A DNA stretch of 6,534 nt from Sphingomonadales bacterium UBA7473 (GCA_002478575.1 DLOX01000171.1:1-6534); one strand, 5' to 3'. Shown: positions 1 through 6,058, counted from the stretch's first letter. Made by a program: numbers and translations. Notes: a model not told the origin generated them from the letters alone.

Positions 1-819
1 ATCAACAAGGGCATGAGCCTTGCGGACTTTAAGATCATATATTTCTGGGAATGGATTCATCGCCAATTGGGCCGGGTGATTGGCTTGGCGCTTGCGCTGC
101 CCTTCCTTTGGTTCTGGGTGAGGAAGATGATCCCGGCAGGCTACACGCCCCGCCTCTTCGCGCTGGTTTCGCTCGTTGGTCTGCAAGGTGCCTTGGGCTG
201 GTGGATGGTTTCATCGGGTCTAGAGCTTCGCACCGACGTGAGCCATTTCCGCCTGTCCGCTCATTTGCTGACGGCTTTGTTCCTGTTCGCTGGCCTCATC
301 TGGACGGCGCAGGATTTGAAGGCTTTGGCCCGCAATCCCGCTACGCAACCGGCGCGGCTGACGAGATTTGGGATCGGTGTGGCCCTCATTCTCTTCATCC
401 AATTGCTGTTTGGCGCTTGGGTCGCTGGCCTTAATGCCGGAGCCATCACGACCCATTGGCCGCTGATGGATGACGCAGGCACTTTCTTCCCCGGCGAGCA
501 AGCGGATTGGACGCAAGGCGCGTTGTTCGCGACGATGAATGACCCCTTCATCCTAAATTTCATCCACCGCTGGTGGGCATGGGTTGCGGTCGCGGCAATG
601 ATCATCCTTGCCCGCCGAGTGAAGCGGCTCGGCGCACGTCCAATTTCCATCTTCATCCACTCCGCCTTTGGCATCCAGATCATTTTGGGCATTGCCACCG
701 TAATGACAGGCGTGAACATTACGCTTGCGGTGATGCACCAGGCGATGGGCGCGATCTTGGTCGCCGCAACAACATTGGGCCTCTATGAACTGGGCCGCCA
801 CCGGGAGAAATCAGCATGA
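1..819 (+). CDS. ctaA: Heme A synthase (COX15/CtaA family), 5'-truncated by the window edge
   Basis: This inner-membrane enzyme oxidises the C8 methyl of heme O to the formyl group of heme A, the cofactor of aa3-type cytochrome oxidases. The reading frame is open from base 1 (INKGMSLADF), and 272 residues are present before TGA. Family members are usually about 340-360 residues, so the first helix and part of the first loop lie upstream; the ATG at base 13 is internal, not the start. Visible family marks are EWIHRQLGR (His20 of the visible part), SAHLL (His88), NFIHRWWAWV (His189) and MHQAMGAILV (His246). These fit the four conserved heme-ligand histidines of the CtaA two-half repeat. Hydrophobic segments lie near residues 24-41, 50-70, 86-103, 122-145, 188-204, 217-238 and 243-262. 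The TGA overlaps the next gene's start, suggesting co-transcription. Identification is firm; it is named from motifs, not from a search. Confidence 0.95.
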   Translation: MNKGMSLADFKIIYFWEWIHRQLGRVIGLALALPFLWFWVRKMIPAGYTPRLFALVSLVGLQGALGWWMVSSGLELRTDVSHFRLSAHLLTALFLFAGLIWTAQDLKALARNPATQPARLTRFGIGVALILFIQLLFGAWVAGLNAGAITTHWPLMDDAGTFFPGEQADWTQGALFATMNDPFILNFIHRWWAWVAVAAMIILARRVKRLGARPISIFIHSAFGIQIILGIATVMTGVNITLAVMHQAMGAILVAATTLGLYELGRHREKSA

Positions 820-1781
820 CGATCCAAGCCCCCATCAACAGCCCCTTCGCGATGCGCTCCACCGCGTTGGAAGTGATAGACGGGATCGACCTTTCCGGAA
901 AAATCGCGCTGGTGACGGGCGGCTATTCTGGCCTCGGCTTGGAAACCGTCCGCGCTCTCGCCCATGCGGGAGCGAAAATCTTCGTCGCGGCGCGTCGGCC
1001 TGACGCCGCTAAGGCAGACCTCGACGGCGTGACTGGCGATATCACCGTGTTGCAAATGGACCTGTCAGACCCGGCCTCCATCGATGCGTTCGCGGTCGAA
1101 CTTGCCAAGCATACGGACCGCATCAACATCCTCATCAACAATGCCGCGATCATGGCCTGCCCGCTCGCACGAGACCCACGCGGCTATGAAAGCCAGTTCG
1201 CGACCAACCATCTCGGCCATTTCCAAATGACCGCGCGCATCTGGCCGCTTGTCAAGGCAGGGGGCCCCGGAACGCGCGTCGTGGTCCTCTCCTCCATTGG
1301 CCATGCGCGCAGCCCCGTTCATTTGGACGATCCCCATTTCGAACGGCGGGACTATGAGAAATGGTCCGCTTACGGCCAAGCGAAGACCGCCAATGCCCTG
1401 TTCGCGATCCACTTGGACAAGATCGGCGCGCCGCACGGCGTACGCGCTTTTGCTGTCCATCCCGGAGGCATCAAGACGCCCCTGCAACGCTTCCTCACCA
1501 TGGAAGAGCAGATCGCGATGGGCTGGTACACGCCCGATGGCAAAGTGAATGAGATGTTCAAATCAACCGAAGCCGGGGCATCGACCAGCATCTGGTGCGC
1601 GGTATCGCCGCTGTTGGAAGGCGAAGGCGGCGTCTATTGCGAGGATTGCAACATTGCCAAGCTCTGGGAAGACGGCATGCACCCCTATGTCGGCGTCCGC
1701 CCCCATGCGATTGACGCGGATGCCGCAGCCGCGCTGTGGACGGCCAGCGAAACAATGACCGGAGTAGAATTCAAAGCCTAA
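816..1781 (+). CDS. Short-chain dehydrogenase/reductase (SDR), first of a tandem pair
   Basis: A 321-residue, probably cytoplasmic NAD(P)-dependent oxidoreductase, similar in layout to retinol-dehydrogenase-like and WW-domain-oxidoreductase-like SDRs. An N-terminal extension of about 28 residues precedes the Rossmann fold. The dinucleotide motif TGGYSGLG is at residues 34-41. Arg60-Arg61 after strand 2 (AARRPD) favours NADP(H) by family rule. NNAA is at 108-111 and the structural Asn is probably Asn131 (ATNHLGHF). The catalytic set is Ser159/160 (VVVLSS), Tyr186 and Lys190 (YGQAK). HPGG at 215-218 follows. The C-terminal part ends with GGVYCEDC at 271-278. The length of about 320 exceeds the 250 of minimal classical SDRs. 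The ATG overlaps the ctaA stop (ATGA), with GGGAGA 9 bases upstream as the ribosome site, so translation is probably coupled to ctaA. The substrate is unknown: an alcohol/ketone or aldehyde is likely, and nothing visible links it to heme A. Confidence 0.9.
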   Translation: MTIQAPINSPFAMRSTALEVIDGIDLSGKIALVTGGYSGLGLETVRALAHAGAKIFVAARRPDAAKADLDGVTGDITVLQMDLSDPASIDAFAVELAKHTDRINILINNAAIMACPLARDPRGYESQFATNHLGHFQMTARIWPLVKAGGPGTRVVVLSSIGHARSPVHLDDPHFERRDYEKWSAYGQAKTANALFAIHLDKIGAPHGVRAFAVHPGGIKTPLQRFLTMEEQIAMGWYTPDGKVNEMFKSTEAGASTSIWCAVSPLLEGEGGVYCEDCNIAKLWEDGMHPYVGVRPHAIDADAAAALWTASETMTGVEFKA

Positions 1782-1790
1782 GGAGAGAGC

Positions 1791-2783
1791 ATGACACAGA
1801 CCGCGCAGGAGACCGCACAGGCGCCCATCAACAGCGGCTTTAGCCATGGATCAACCGCGGCAGAGGTCGTCGCGGGGATCGATCTGACCGGCAAGACCGC
1901 CTTCGTCACCGGCGGCTATTCTGGCCTTGGCACGGAAACGGTGAAGGCGCTGGTCGGGGCCGGAGCGCATGTCATCCTCGCTGGGCGTCGCCCGGATGAA
2001 GCCAAGATCGTCCATGCCGGCATCTTGGACCGCATCCAGATCCTCGCGCTCGATCTCGGTGATCCGGCCTCTATCGATGCCTGCGTCGCGGAAGCGCTCG
2101 CCAGCACGAGCAAGATTGACATGTTGATCAACAATGCGGCGATCATGGCAACACCGCTGGCCCGCGATGCACGCGGCTATGAAAGCCAATTCGCGACCAA
2201 CCATCTTGGCCATTTCCAGCTGACGCAGGGGCTTTGGCCTTTGATCAAAGCGGCAGGCGCAGGCGCGCGCGTGGTCGCCCTCTCCAGCCTTGCGCATAAA
2301 CGCAGCGCCTTCATCGCCGATGATCCGCATTATGATCGGCGTGAGTATAATAAGTGGACCTCCTACGGCCAATCCAAGACCGCAAATGCTCTGTTCGCGC
2401 TGCATCTGGACGCGCTCGCCAAGGATCAAGGCATCCGCGCCTTCTCCGTCCACCCCGGCGGGATCATGACCAATTTGGGCCGCTATCTGGAGCCTGAAGA
2501 TATCGCCATGTTCAAAGCCCGATCCGAAGGCGAAACCGTCGGCGGCGCGCCCCCCATCAACTGGAAAACCCCCGAACAAGGCGCCGCCACCAGCGTCTGG
2601 GCCGCGACATCGCCTGCGCTGGGCGGAATGGGCGGCGTCTATTGCGAAGACTGCGACATCGCCGCGCCTACCGATGATGCTGAGGCGCAGGGCGGGGTGA
2701 TGGCCCATGCTTGTGATGCGGAGGCTGCGGCGCGGTTGTGGGCTATGTCGGAGGAGATGGTGGGGCGTGGGTTTGGGGTTTGA
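1791..2783 (+). CDS. Short-chain dehydrogenase/reductase (SDR), second of a tandem pair
   Basis: A 330-residue paralogue of the preceding gene, in the same order and 9 bases downstream of it. Its Shine-Dalgarno sequence AGGAGAG (1781-1787) begins on the last base of the previous stop codon. Motifs are TGGYSGLG at residues 40-47, GRRPD at 65-69 (NADP-type arginines), NNAA at 114-117, Asn137, Ser165/166, Tyr192 and Lys196 (YGQSK), HPGG at 221-224 and GGVYCEDC at 281-288. Both proteins begin with a shared APINS...STA.EV..GIDL.GK segment before the fold. From first-copy residue 103 to 201 I count 71 identical of 99 positions. The region after HPGG (225-265), which usually shapes the substrate pocket in SDRs, is clearly different from the first copy, so different substrates are likely. 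The last ~95 bases switch to G-rich, GTG/GGG/TTG codons. Function beyond NAD(P)-dependent oxidoreduction is not known. Confidence 0.9.
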   Translation: MTQTAQETAQAPINSGFSHGSTAAEVVAGIDLTGKTAFVTGGYSGLGTETVKALVGAGAHVILAGRRPDEAKIVHAGILDRIQILALDLGDPASIDACVAEALASTSKIDMLINNAAIMATPLARDARGYESQFATNHLGHFQLTQGLWPLIKAAGAGARVVALSSLAHKRSAFIADDPHYDRREYNKWTSYGQSKTANALFALHLDALAKDQGIRAFSVHPGGIMTNLGRYLEPEDIAMFKARSEGETVGGAPPINWKTPEQGAATSVWAATSPALGGMGGVYCEDCDIAAPTDDAEAQGGVMAHACDAEAAARLWAMSEEMVGRGFGV

Positions 2784-2817
2784 AGACCAATCAGGCTTAG
2801 TAGTCGTAGCCCCAAAC
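2771..2817. terminator. Possible bidirectional terminator at a convergent gene junction (weak)
   Basis: GTTTGGGG (2771-2778) and CCCCAAAC (2810-2817) form a perfect 8-bp inverted repeat separated by 31 bases. It spans the 13-base gap between the converging second SDR and the small membrane-protein gene, and each arm lies inside a coding end. The loop is long and no clear T-run follows on either strand, so a classical rho-independent terminator is not shown. It may be chance. Confidence 0.2.
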
Positions 2818-3072
2818 AAAGAAGAATGACAGCACCCCAGCGACATTGTAGAAAGGCATCAGAAGCAAATAGCTCAGCACTCTCGTCCCTATTTCGTTCG
2901 ACAGCCATAGGCTTATCACGATCGGCGGTAACAACATCCATACGATGTTCAGTGGGTGAGGAGCGACCAAGAAGTACATCGCAGGCCAGATGCCGCCACC
3001 TAAGACCGCAGCCCCAATCAACGCTGCCAATAGCCGAGCTCTCCCTTCAAGGGTTCCGCGATCTATTCTCAC
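2797..3072 (-). CDS. Small three-helix membrane protein, function unknown
   Basis: A 91-residue hydrophobic protein with no recognised family. A short basic start (RIDRGTLEGR) is followed by three likely membrane helices at about residues 12-36, 42-58 and 62-88, ending in WGYDY. The GTG start at 3072 is preferred. It overlaps the amidohydrolase stop as GTGA and has a GGGGGT run about 5 bases upstream, the usual arrangement of coupled genes. An in-frame GTG at 3078 would add two residues but has the G-run directly against it. The gene lies downstream of the amidohydrolase on the same strand and is probably co-transcribed. Its codon use is unlike its neighbours: in about 90 codons it has three ATA, three AGA, two TTA, two CTA and one GTA. 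That argues for a different origin or weak expression. The alternation of polar ends and hydrophobic blocks makes a chance frame unlikely. An accessory or transport role is possible but unproven. Confidence 0.65.
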   Translation of the reverse strand: MRIDRGTLEGRARLLAALIGAAVLGGGIWPAMYFLVAPHPLNIVWMLLPPIVISLWLSNEIGTRVLSYLLLMPFYNVAGVLSFFFVWGYDY

Positions 3073-4775
3073 TTGCACCCCCGAACCAACCGCCCCGGAA
3101 ACAAGCCTGTCCCTCGGTCCATCCGCCGGATCACCTTCCCACTGACCACAGTCGCATCATAGCCTGAGGCCGCTTGGTCCAGCCTCCTCCCGCCTGCGGG
3201 CAGATCCTTCACAATATGCGGAATGGGGAGCGCGAGGCGGTTCATATCGATGACATTGATGTCAGCCTTCATCCCCACCTTTAAAAGCCCGCGATCATAT
3301 AGGCCCACGGCGCGCGCGGCTTTGGCGGTGAGCATATGGATGGCATGGGCGAGCTCGATCTTATGCGCCGCGCCATCGCGGACATAATGTTTCAAGAGGA
3401 AGGTCGAATAGCTCGCATCGCAGATCGCGCCATAATGGGCGCCGCCATCGCCAAGCGCGGGAATGCAATCGGGGTGAGTGAGCATTTCATGCGCGCTATC
3501 CAATGTGCCGCCTTCATAATTGCCGAGGGCTGAGAGAAACAGGCCTTTGCCTTCGGTTTCCATCAACCGGTCATAAGCCACTTCCTGCGGAGAACAGCCT
3601 CGCGCCGCCGCCAACGCGGCAAGGCTCTGGTCAACAGGCGGGGCATAGTTGGGCGGATCGTTCAAGGGGAAGAGCCAAGACCAATTGCGCGCCAAGGCGT
3701 TGAACGGATGGCCTTCGCCAAATTCTTCGCTCAGCAAAGCAGCCTTAATCTCCGGATCGCGCATTGCGGCGATGCGGTCTTCCAATGGCAGATGCGCGAT
3801 CTTCTGATAGCTGGGGCACAGGCTGAAGGGATGGACGCTGAGTTCCAGCCCGGCGATCAAACCAATCGGGCGCGGCATGACTTGCGCCGTCACCTGATGG
3901 CCATCCTCCTTCGATCGCGCCATCATATCCAGCACTTTGCGCCAGCGCGGCGGGCCATCATTGCCGCTGGCGAGCGTGAAGGTCGCGGGCCGACCGCTCG
4001 CTTTCATCATGGTGTCGACCACGGGATATTCCTTGTCCCAGCCGACAAAGGCATCGAGCACGACTTGGAACGTGCCATGACCCGCGTCGCGCATCCCTGC
4101 TCCAATCGCTTCCAACTCAGCAACATCGGCCTCGAAGGTCGGGATACTGCCGCCGTCCGCCGTTTTGTGGATGGAAAGCCGGGACGTTGCAAAGCCAATG
4201 GCGCCCGCTTCCATCGCTTCTTTGGTGATGGCGCGCATCTTGGCGAGGTCTTCGTCAGTCGCAATCTCGCGGTTCGCGCCGCGCTCTCCCATGGCATAAA
4301 CCCGCAACGGCGAATGGGGAAGGTAAGCGGCAACATCAATGTCCCGCTCCCCGGCATCCAGCGCATCAAGATATTGGGGGAAGGTCTCCCAATTCCAGGG
4401 CAGGCCTTCTGTCATCACGACGCCCGGAATATCCTCCACGCCTTCCATCACATTGATCAGCATGTCGCGGTCTTCGGCACGGCACGGCGCAAATCCTACG
4501 CCGCAGTTGCCCATGACGACCGTGGTGACCCCGTGGCTGGAGGAAGGAGACATTTCCCGTCCCCAAATCGCTTGGCCATCATAATGAGTGTGCACATCGA
4601 CAAAGCCGGGCGTGACGATGCGGCCCTTGGCGTCAATCTCCTCCGCGCCGGTTCCACTGACTGCGCCGATCGCGGCGATCAGCCCGTCTTTCACGGCAAG
4701 GTCGCCTTCGATCAGTGCCCCTCCACTGCCATCGACAATCGTGCCGCCGCGTATGATCAGGTCAAAGTCGCTCAT
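3069..4775 (-). CDS. Amidohydrolase of the D-aminoacylase (N-acyl-D-amino-acid deacylase) superfamily
   Basis: A 568-residue, probably cytoplasmic metal-dependent hydrolase expected to cleave a C-N amide bond; N-acyl-D-amino acids are the type substrates of the superfamily. Order of parts: an N-terminal beta-sandwich half (DLIIRGGTIVDGSG, residues 5-18), the metal site VHTHYDGQ (His62, His64), TTVVMGNCGVGFAPCR with Cys91, WNWETFPQYLDAL (127-139), LPHSPLR (His154), GDGGAHYGAICDASYSTFLL with Asp443 and His447, and the closing sandwich ending TGLFPGRLVRG. Where classical D-aminoacylases carry two more histidine ligands I read FQVVLDAF (236-243) and FTLASGN (266-272), so substrate and metal content are uncertain. 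The start at 4775 is chosen because AGAGAGGA (4788-4781) lies 5 bases upstream and homology begins with the RGG strand. The frame continues to an ATG at 4823, but those 16 residues lie in the control region. No signal peptide is seen. The gene is divergent from the MDR gene and coupled to the small membrane gene. Confidence 0.88.
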   Translation of the reverse strand: MSDFDLIIRGGTIVDGSGGALIEGDLAVKDGLIAAIGAVSGTGAEEIDAKGRIVTPGFVDVHTHYDGQAIWGREMSPSSSHGVTTVVMGNCGVGFAPCRAEDRDMLINVMEGVEDIPGVVMTEGLPWNWETFPQYLDALDAGERDIDVAAYLPHSPLRVYAMGERGANREIATDEDLAKMRAITKEAMEAGAIGFATSRLSIHKTADGGSIPTFEADVAELEAIGAGMRDAGHGTFQVVLDAFVGWDKEYPVVDTMMKASGRPATFTLASGNDGPPRWRKVLDMMARSKEDGHQVTAQVMPRPIGLIAGLELSVHPFSLCPSYQKIAHLPLEDRIAAMRDPEIKAALLSEEFGEGHPFNALARNWSWLFPLNDPPNYAPPVDQSLAALAAARGCSPQEVAYDRLMETEGKGLFLSALGNYEGGTLDSAHEMLTHPDCIPALGDGGAHYGAICDASYSTFLLKHYVRDGAAHKIELAHAIHMLTAKAARAVGLYDRGLLKVGMKADINVIDMNRLALPIPHIVKDLPAGGRRLDQAASGYDATVVSGKVIRRMDRGTGLFPGRLVRGCK

Positions 4776-4799
4776 GAGGGTCCTCTCTCTTTGTGCTTG

Positions 4800-4828
4800 A
4801 ATGTCGAACCAGTTTACGCGCACGTCAA
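4800..4828 (-). promoter_or_regulatory. Candidate promoter for the amidohydrolase gene
   Basis: Read on the minus strand, TTGACG (4828-4823) is followed after 17 bases by GACATT (4805-4800). The -35 matches 5 of 6 consensus bases, the -10 only 3 of 6, which is acceptable for alphaproteobacteria but weak. Transcription would begin near 4793, giving a leader of about 18 bases that carries the ribosome site. Confidence 0.3.
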
Positions 4829-4835
4829 GTCAGAA

Positions 4836-4857
4836 CCGAATCGCCAAAGCCGAATCG
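4836..4857. repeat. Direct repeat CCGAATCG, two copies 14 bp apart
   Basis: CCGAATCG occurs at 4836-4843 and again at 4850-4857, start to start 14 bases. The second copy ends 4 bases before the MDR gene's AGAGAGGA ribosome site. Paired short repeats upstream of a start can be operator half-sites. A chance repeat cannot be excluded at this length. Confidence 0.35.
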
Positions 4858-4877
4858 ATAAAGAGAGGATGAACGCC

Positions 4878-5885
4878 ATGAAAGCCATTGCCATCACTGC
4901 CCCCGGCGGGCTCGACAATCTGAAGCTGGTTGATCTGGCAGAGCCTGCAGCTCCGGGTGCTGGTGAAATCACGGTGCGTTTGCGAGCCTCCAGCCTCAAC
5001 TATCATGACTATGCCGTCGTCAAAGGCATGATCCCCACCGGCGATGGCCGCATCCCCATGTCAGATGGCGCGGGCGAAGTGACGGCCGTGGGCGAAGGCG
5101 TGACGGACTATAGAGTGGGCGACGCGGTCGTCAGCACCTTCTTTCCCTATTGGCTGGATGGCACACCGCCCCGCGATGCCTTCACTCGCGTGCCGGGAGA
5201 CGGGATCGATGGATACGCCCGCGAAGCCATCACGGCGCCGACGACTTGGTTCACGCCGGTCCCCAACGGCTATAGCCATGCCGAAGCCGCGACCTTGACC
5301 TGCGCGGGCTTGACGGCCTGGCGGGCGCTTATCGTGGATGGCGAGATTAAGCCCGGTGCCACTGTGCTGGTGCAAGGAACAGGCGGCGTCTCCATCTTCG
5401 CGCTGCAATTTGCGAAAGCCATGGGTTGCACCGTGATCGCAACGTCCTCCAGCGATGAAAAGCTGGAGCGGCTGAAGGCGTTGGGTGCAGATCATTTGAT
5501 CAACTACAAGAGCGTACCCGCTTGGGGAGCCAAGGCGCTTGAGCTGACCGGCGGCATGGGCGTTGATCATGTTGTTGAAATTGGCGGCGCAGGCACACTC
5601 GATCAATCGATGGTCGCAGCGCGCAATGGCGGCCATGTGGCCGTGATCGGAATCTTGGCGGGCTATGCTGGGCCAGTCTCCACCGTGATGCTGATGGCGA
5701 AACAATTGCGCGTGCAGGGGCTGACTGTGGGCAGCCGCCAGCAGCAGCTTGATATGATCCGCAGCATCAATATCTCTGGCATCAAGCCCGTGCTGGACAA
5801 GAGCTTTGCGCTTGCCGACTTGGCAGATGCCTTTCGCCATCAGGAAAGCAACACGCATTTCGGGAAGATTGTGGTTGAGATTTAG
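4878..5885 (+). CDS. Zinc-free medium-chain dehydrogenase/reductase (quinone-oxidoreductase-like, NAD(P)-dependent)
   Basis: A 335-residue cytoplasmic oxidoreductase. The N-terminal GroES-like domain runs from about 1 to 125, with LRASSLNYHDYAVVKG at 35-50 and MSDGAGEVTAVGEGV at 61-75. The Rossmann domain has LVQGTGGVSIFALQFAK at 164-180 as nucleotide-binding loop and ATSSSDEKLERLKALGAD at 188-205. The serine-rich end of strand 2 suggests NADP(H), though weakly. The catalytic-zinc cysteine and GHE histidine of true alcohol dehydrogenases are absent (LNYHD and SDGAGE in their places), as is the four-cysteine structural zinc loop. The protein is therefore nearer quinone oxidoreductase/enoyl reductase-like members, despite the usual label 'alcohol dehydrogenase'. 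ATG 4878 is preferred because AGAGAGGA (4862-4869) lies 8 bases upstream. An in-frame ATG at 4869 overlaps that site and would add MNA. The frame stays open far upstream only as the antisense of the amidohydrolase. The substrate is unknown. Confidence 0.9.
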   Translation: MKAIAITAPGGLDNLKLVDLAEPAAPGAGEITVRLRASSLNYHDYAVVKGMIPTGDGRIPMSDGAGEVTAVGEGVTDYRVGDAVVSTFFPYWLDGTPPRDAFTRVPGDGIDGYAREAITAPTTWFTPVPNGYSHAEAATLTCAGLTAWRALIVDGEIKPGATVLVQGTGGVSIFALQFAKAMGCTVIATSSSDEKLERLKALGADHLINYKSVPAWGAKALELTGGMGVDHVVEIGGAGTLDQSMVAARNGGHVAVIGILAGYAGPVSTVMLMAKQLRVQGLTVGSRQQQLDMIRSINISGIKPVLDKSFALADLADAFRHQESNTHFGKIVVEI

Positions 5886-6058
5886 GGGCCTGGTCACCCT
5901 CTCCAATTGGGATTGGGAAGATGAGGTAATATTTTACCCGTTACGAAACCCGCATCTTTCTTGACTTTCTGACGGCCTTTCATCAAAGGCGCTTTCAACC
6001 ACGCTGCCCGTTCGGGTGGCGTGTTTGTTTTTAACTTGAACCAAGAAGGGACGGCCCC
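5886..6058 (+). promoter_or_regulatory. Intergenic region and leader of rplM with candidate promoter
   Basis: This 173-bp stretch has no gene I can support. It holds a tandem ATTGGG pair (5906-5917), an AT-rich patch TAATATTTTA (5927-5936), and a TTGACT -35-like box (5961-5966) in CTTGACTTTC. It also has a small hairpin GCCTTT/AAAGGC (5975-5990), a strong hairpin with U-run (6000-6032) and the rplM ribosome site AAGAAGGGA (6043-6051). No good -10 follows TTGACT at the normal distance. If that box is used, transcription starts near 5996, just before the strong hairpin. Confidence 0.45.
6000..6032 (+). promoter_or_regulatory. Hairpin plus U-run in the rplM leader (attenuator-like or L13 leader element)
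   Basis: CACGCTGCCC (6000-6009) pairs with GGGTGGCGTG (6014-6023) through a GTTC loop. This gives ten consecutive pairs, two of them G-U, followed at once by TTTGTTTTT (6024-6032). The shape is that of an intrinsic terminator, yet it ends 26 bases before the rplM ATG with no room for a promoter between. Messages for rplM should therefore carry or pass through it. It could be a leader element for feedback by L13 (known for the E. coli rplM-rpsI operon), a mRNA 5' stabiliser, or the terminator of the upstream MDR gene. Confidence 0.6.

Larger units (their letters stand above)
4776..4877. promoter_or_regulatory. Divergent intergenic control region between amidohydrolase and MDR genes
   Basis: A 102-bp region between two outward-facing starts that should hold promoters for both genes. 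Near-identical Shine-Dalgarno sequences, AGAGAGGA, face outward at 4788-4781 (minus strand) and 4862-4869 (plus strand). They make the region look like an imperfect inverted repeat at its edges. Inside are a CCGAATCG direct repeat and a TTGACG-like minus-strand -35. No convincing plus-strand -35/-10 pair was found. No regulator gene is in the window. Shared control of the two genes is an inference from the layout. Confidence 0.55.

Noticed and set aside
13..15. ATG at base 13 as the ctaA start
   Set aside because: The frame is open to base 1 with family residues (INKG) before it, and the protein would lack its first membrane helix. The gene is cut by the window edge.
1851..2846. 331-residue open frame on the minus strand across the second SDR
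   Set aside because: It is a shadow of GC-rich codons. The plus-strand SDR has full motifs, and the antisense translation is rich in Arg/Gly/Asp repeats without recognisable domains.
4776..4823. Upstream start for the amidohydrolase at 4823 (16 extra residues)
   Set aside because: The added residues are unlike the family and lie in the divergent control region. The ATG at 4775 has AGAGAGGA 5 bases upstream.
4796..4829. CTTGA...TCAAG inverted repeat in the divergent region
   Set aside because: Five-base arms 24 bases apart are expected by chance, and one arm is part of the candidate -35 box.
3708..4877. Long open plus-strand frame running in phase into the MDR gene, as if it had a ~390-residue N-terminal extension
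   Set aside because: It is antisense to the well-supported amidohydrolase. MDR homology begins exactly at the ATG with a ribosome site, and the upstream translation shows no domain.
4869..4877. MDR start at ATG 4869
   Set aside because: This ATG overlaps the only good Shine-Dalgarno sequence, while ATG 4878 has it at normal spacing and matches the usual MKA start of the family.
5906..5917. Tandem ATTGGG ATTGGG repeat after the MDR gene
   Set aside because: Only two short copies with no partner elements, so probably chance.
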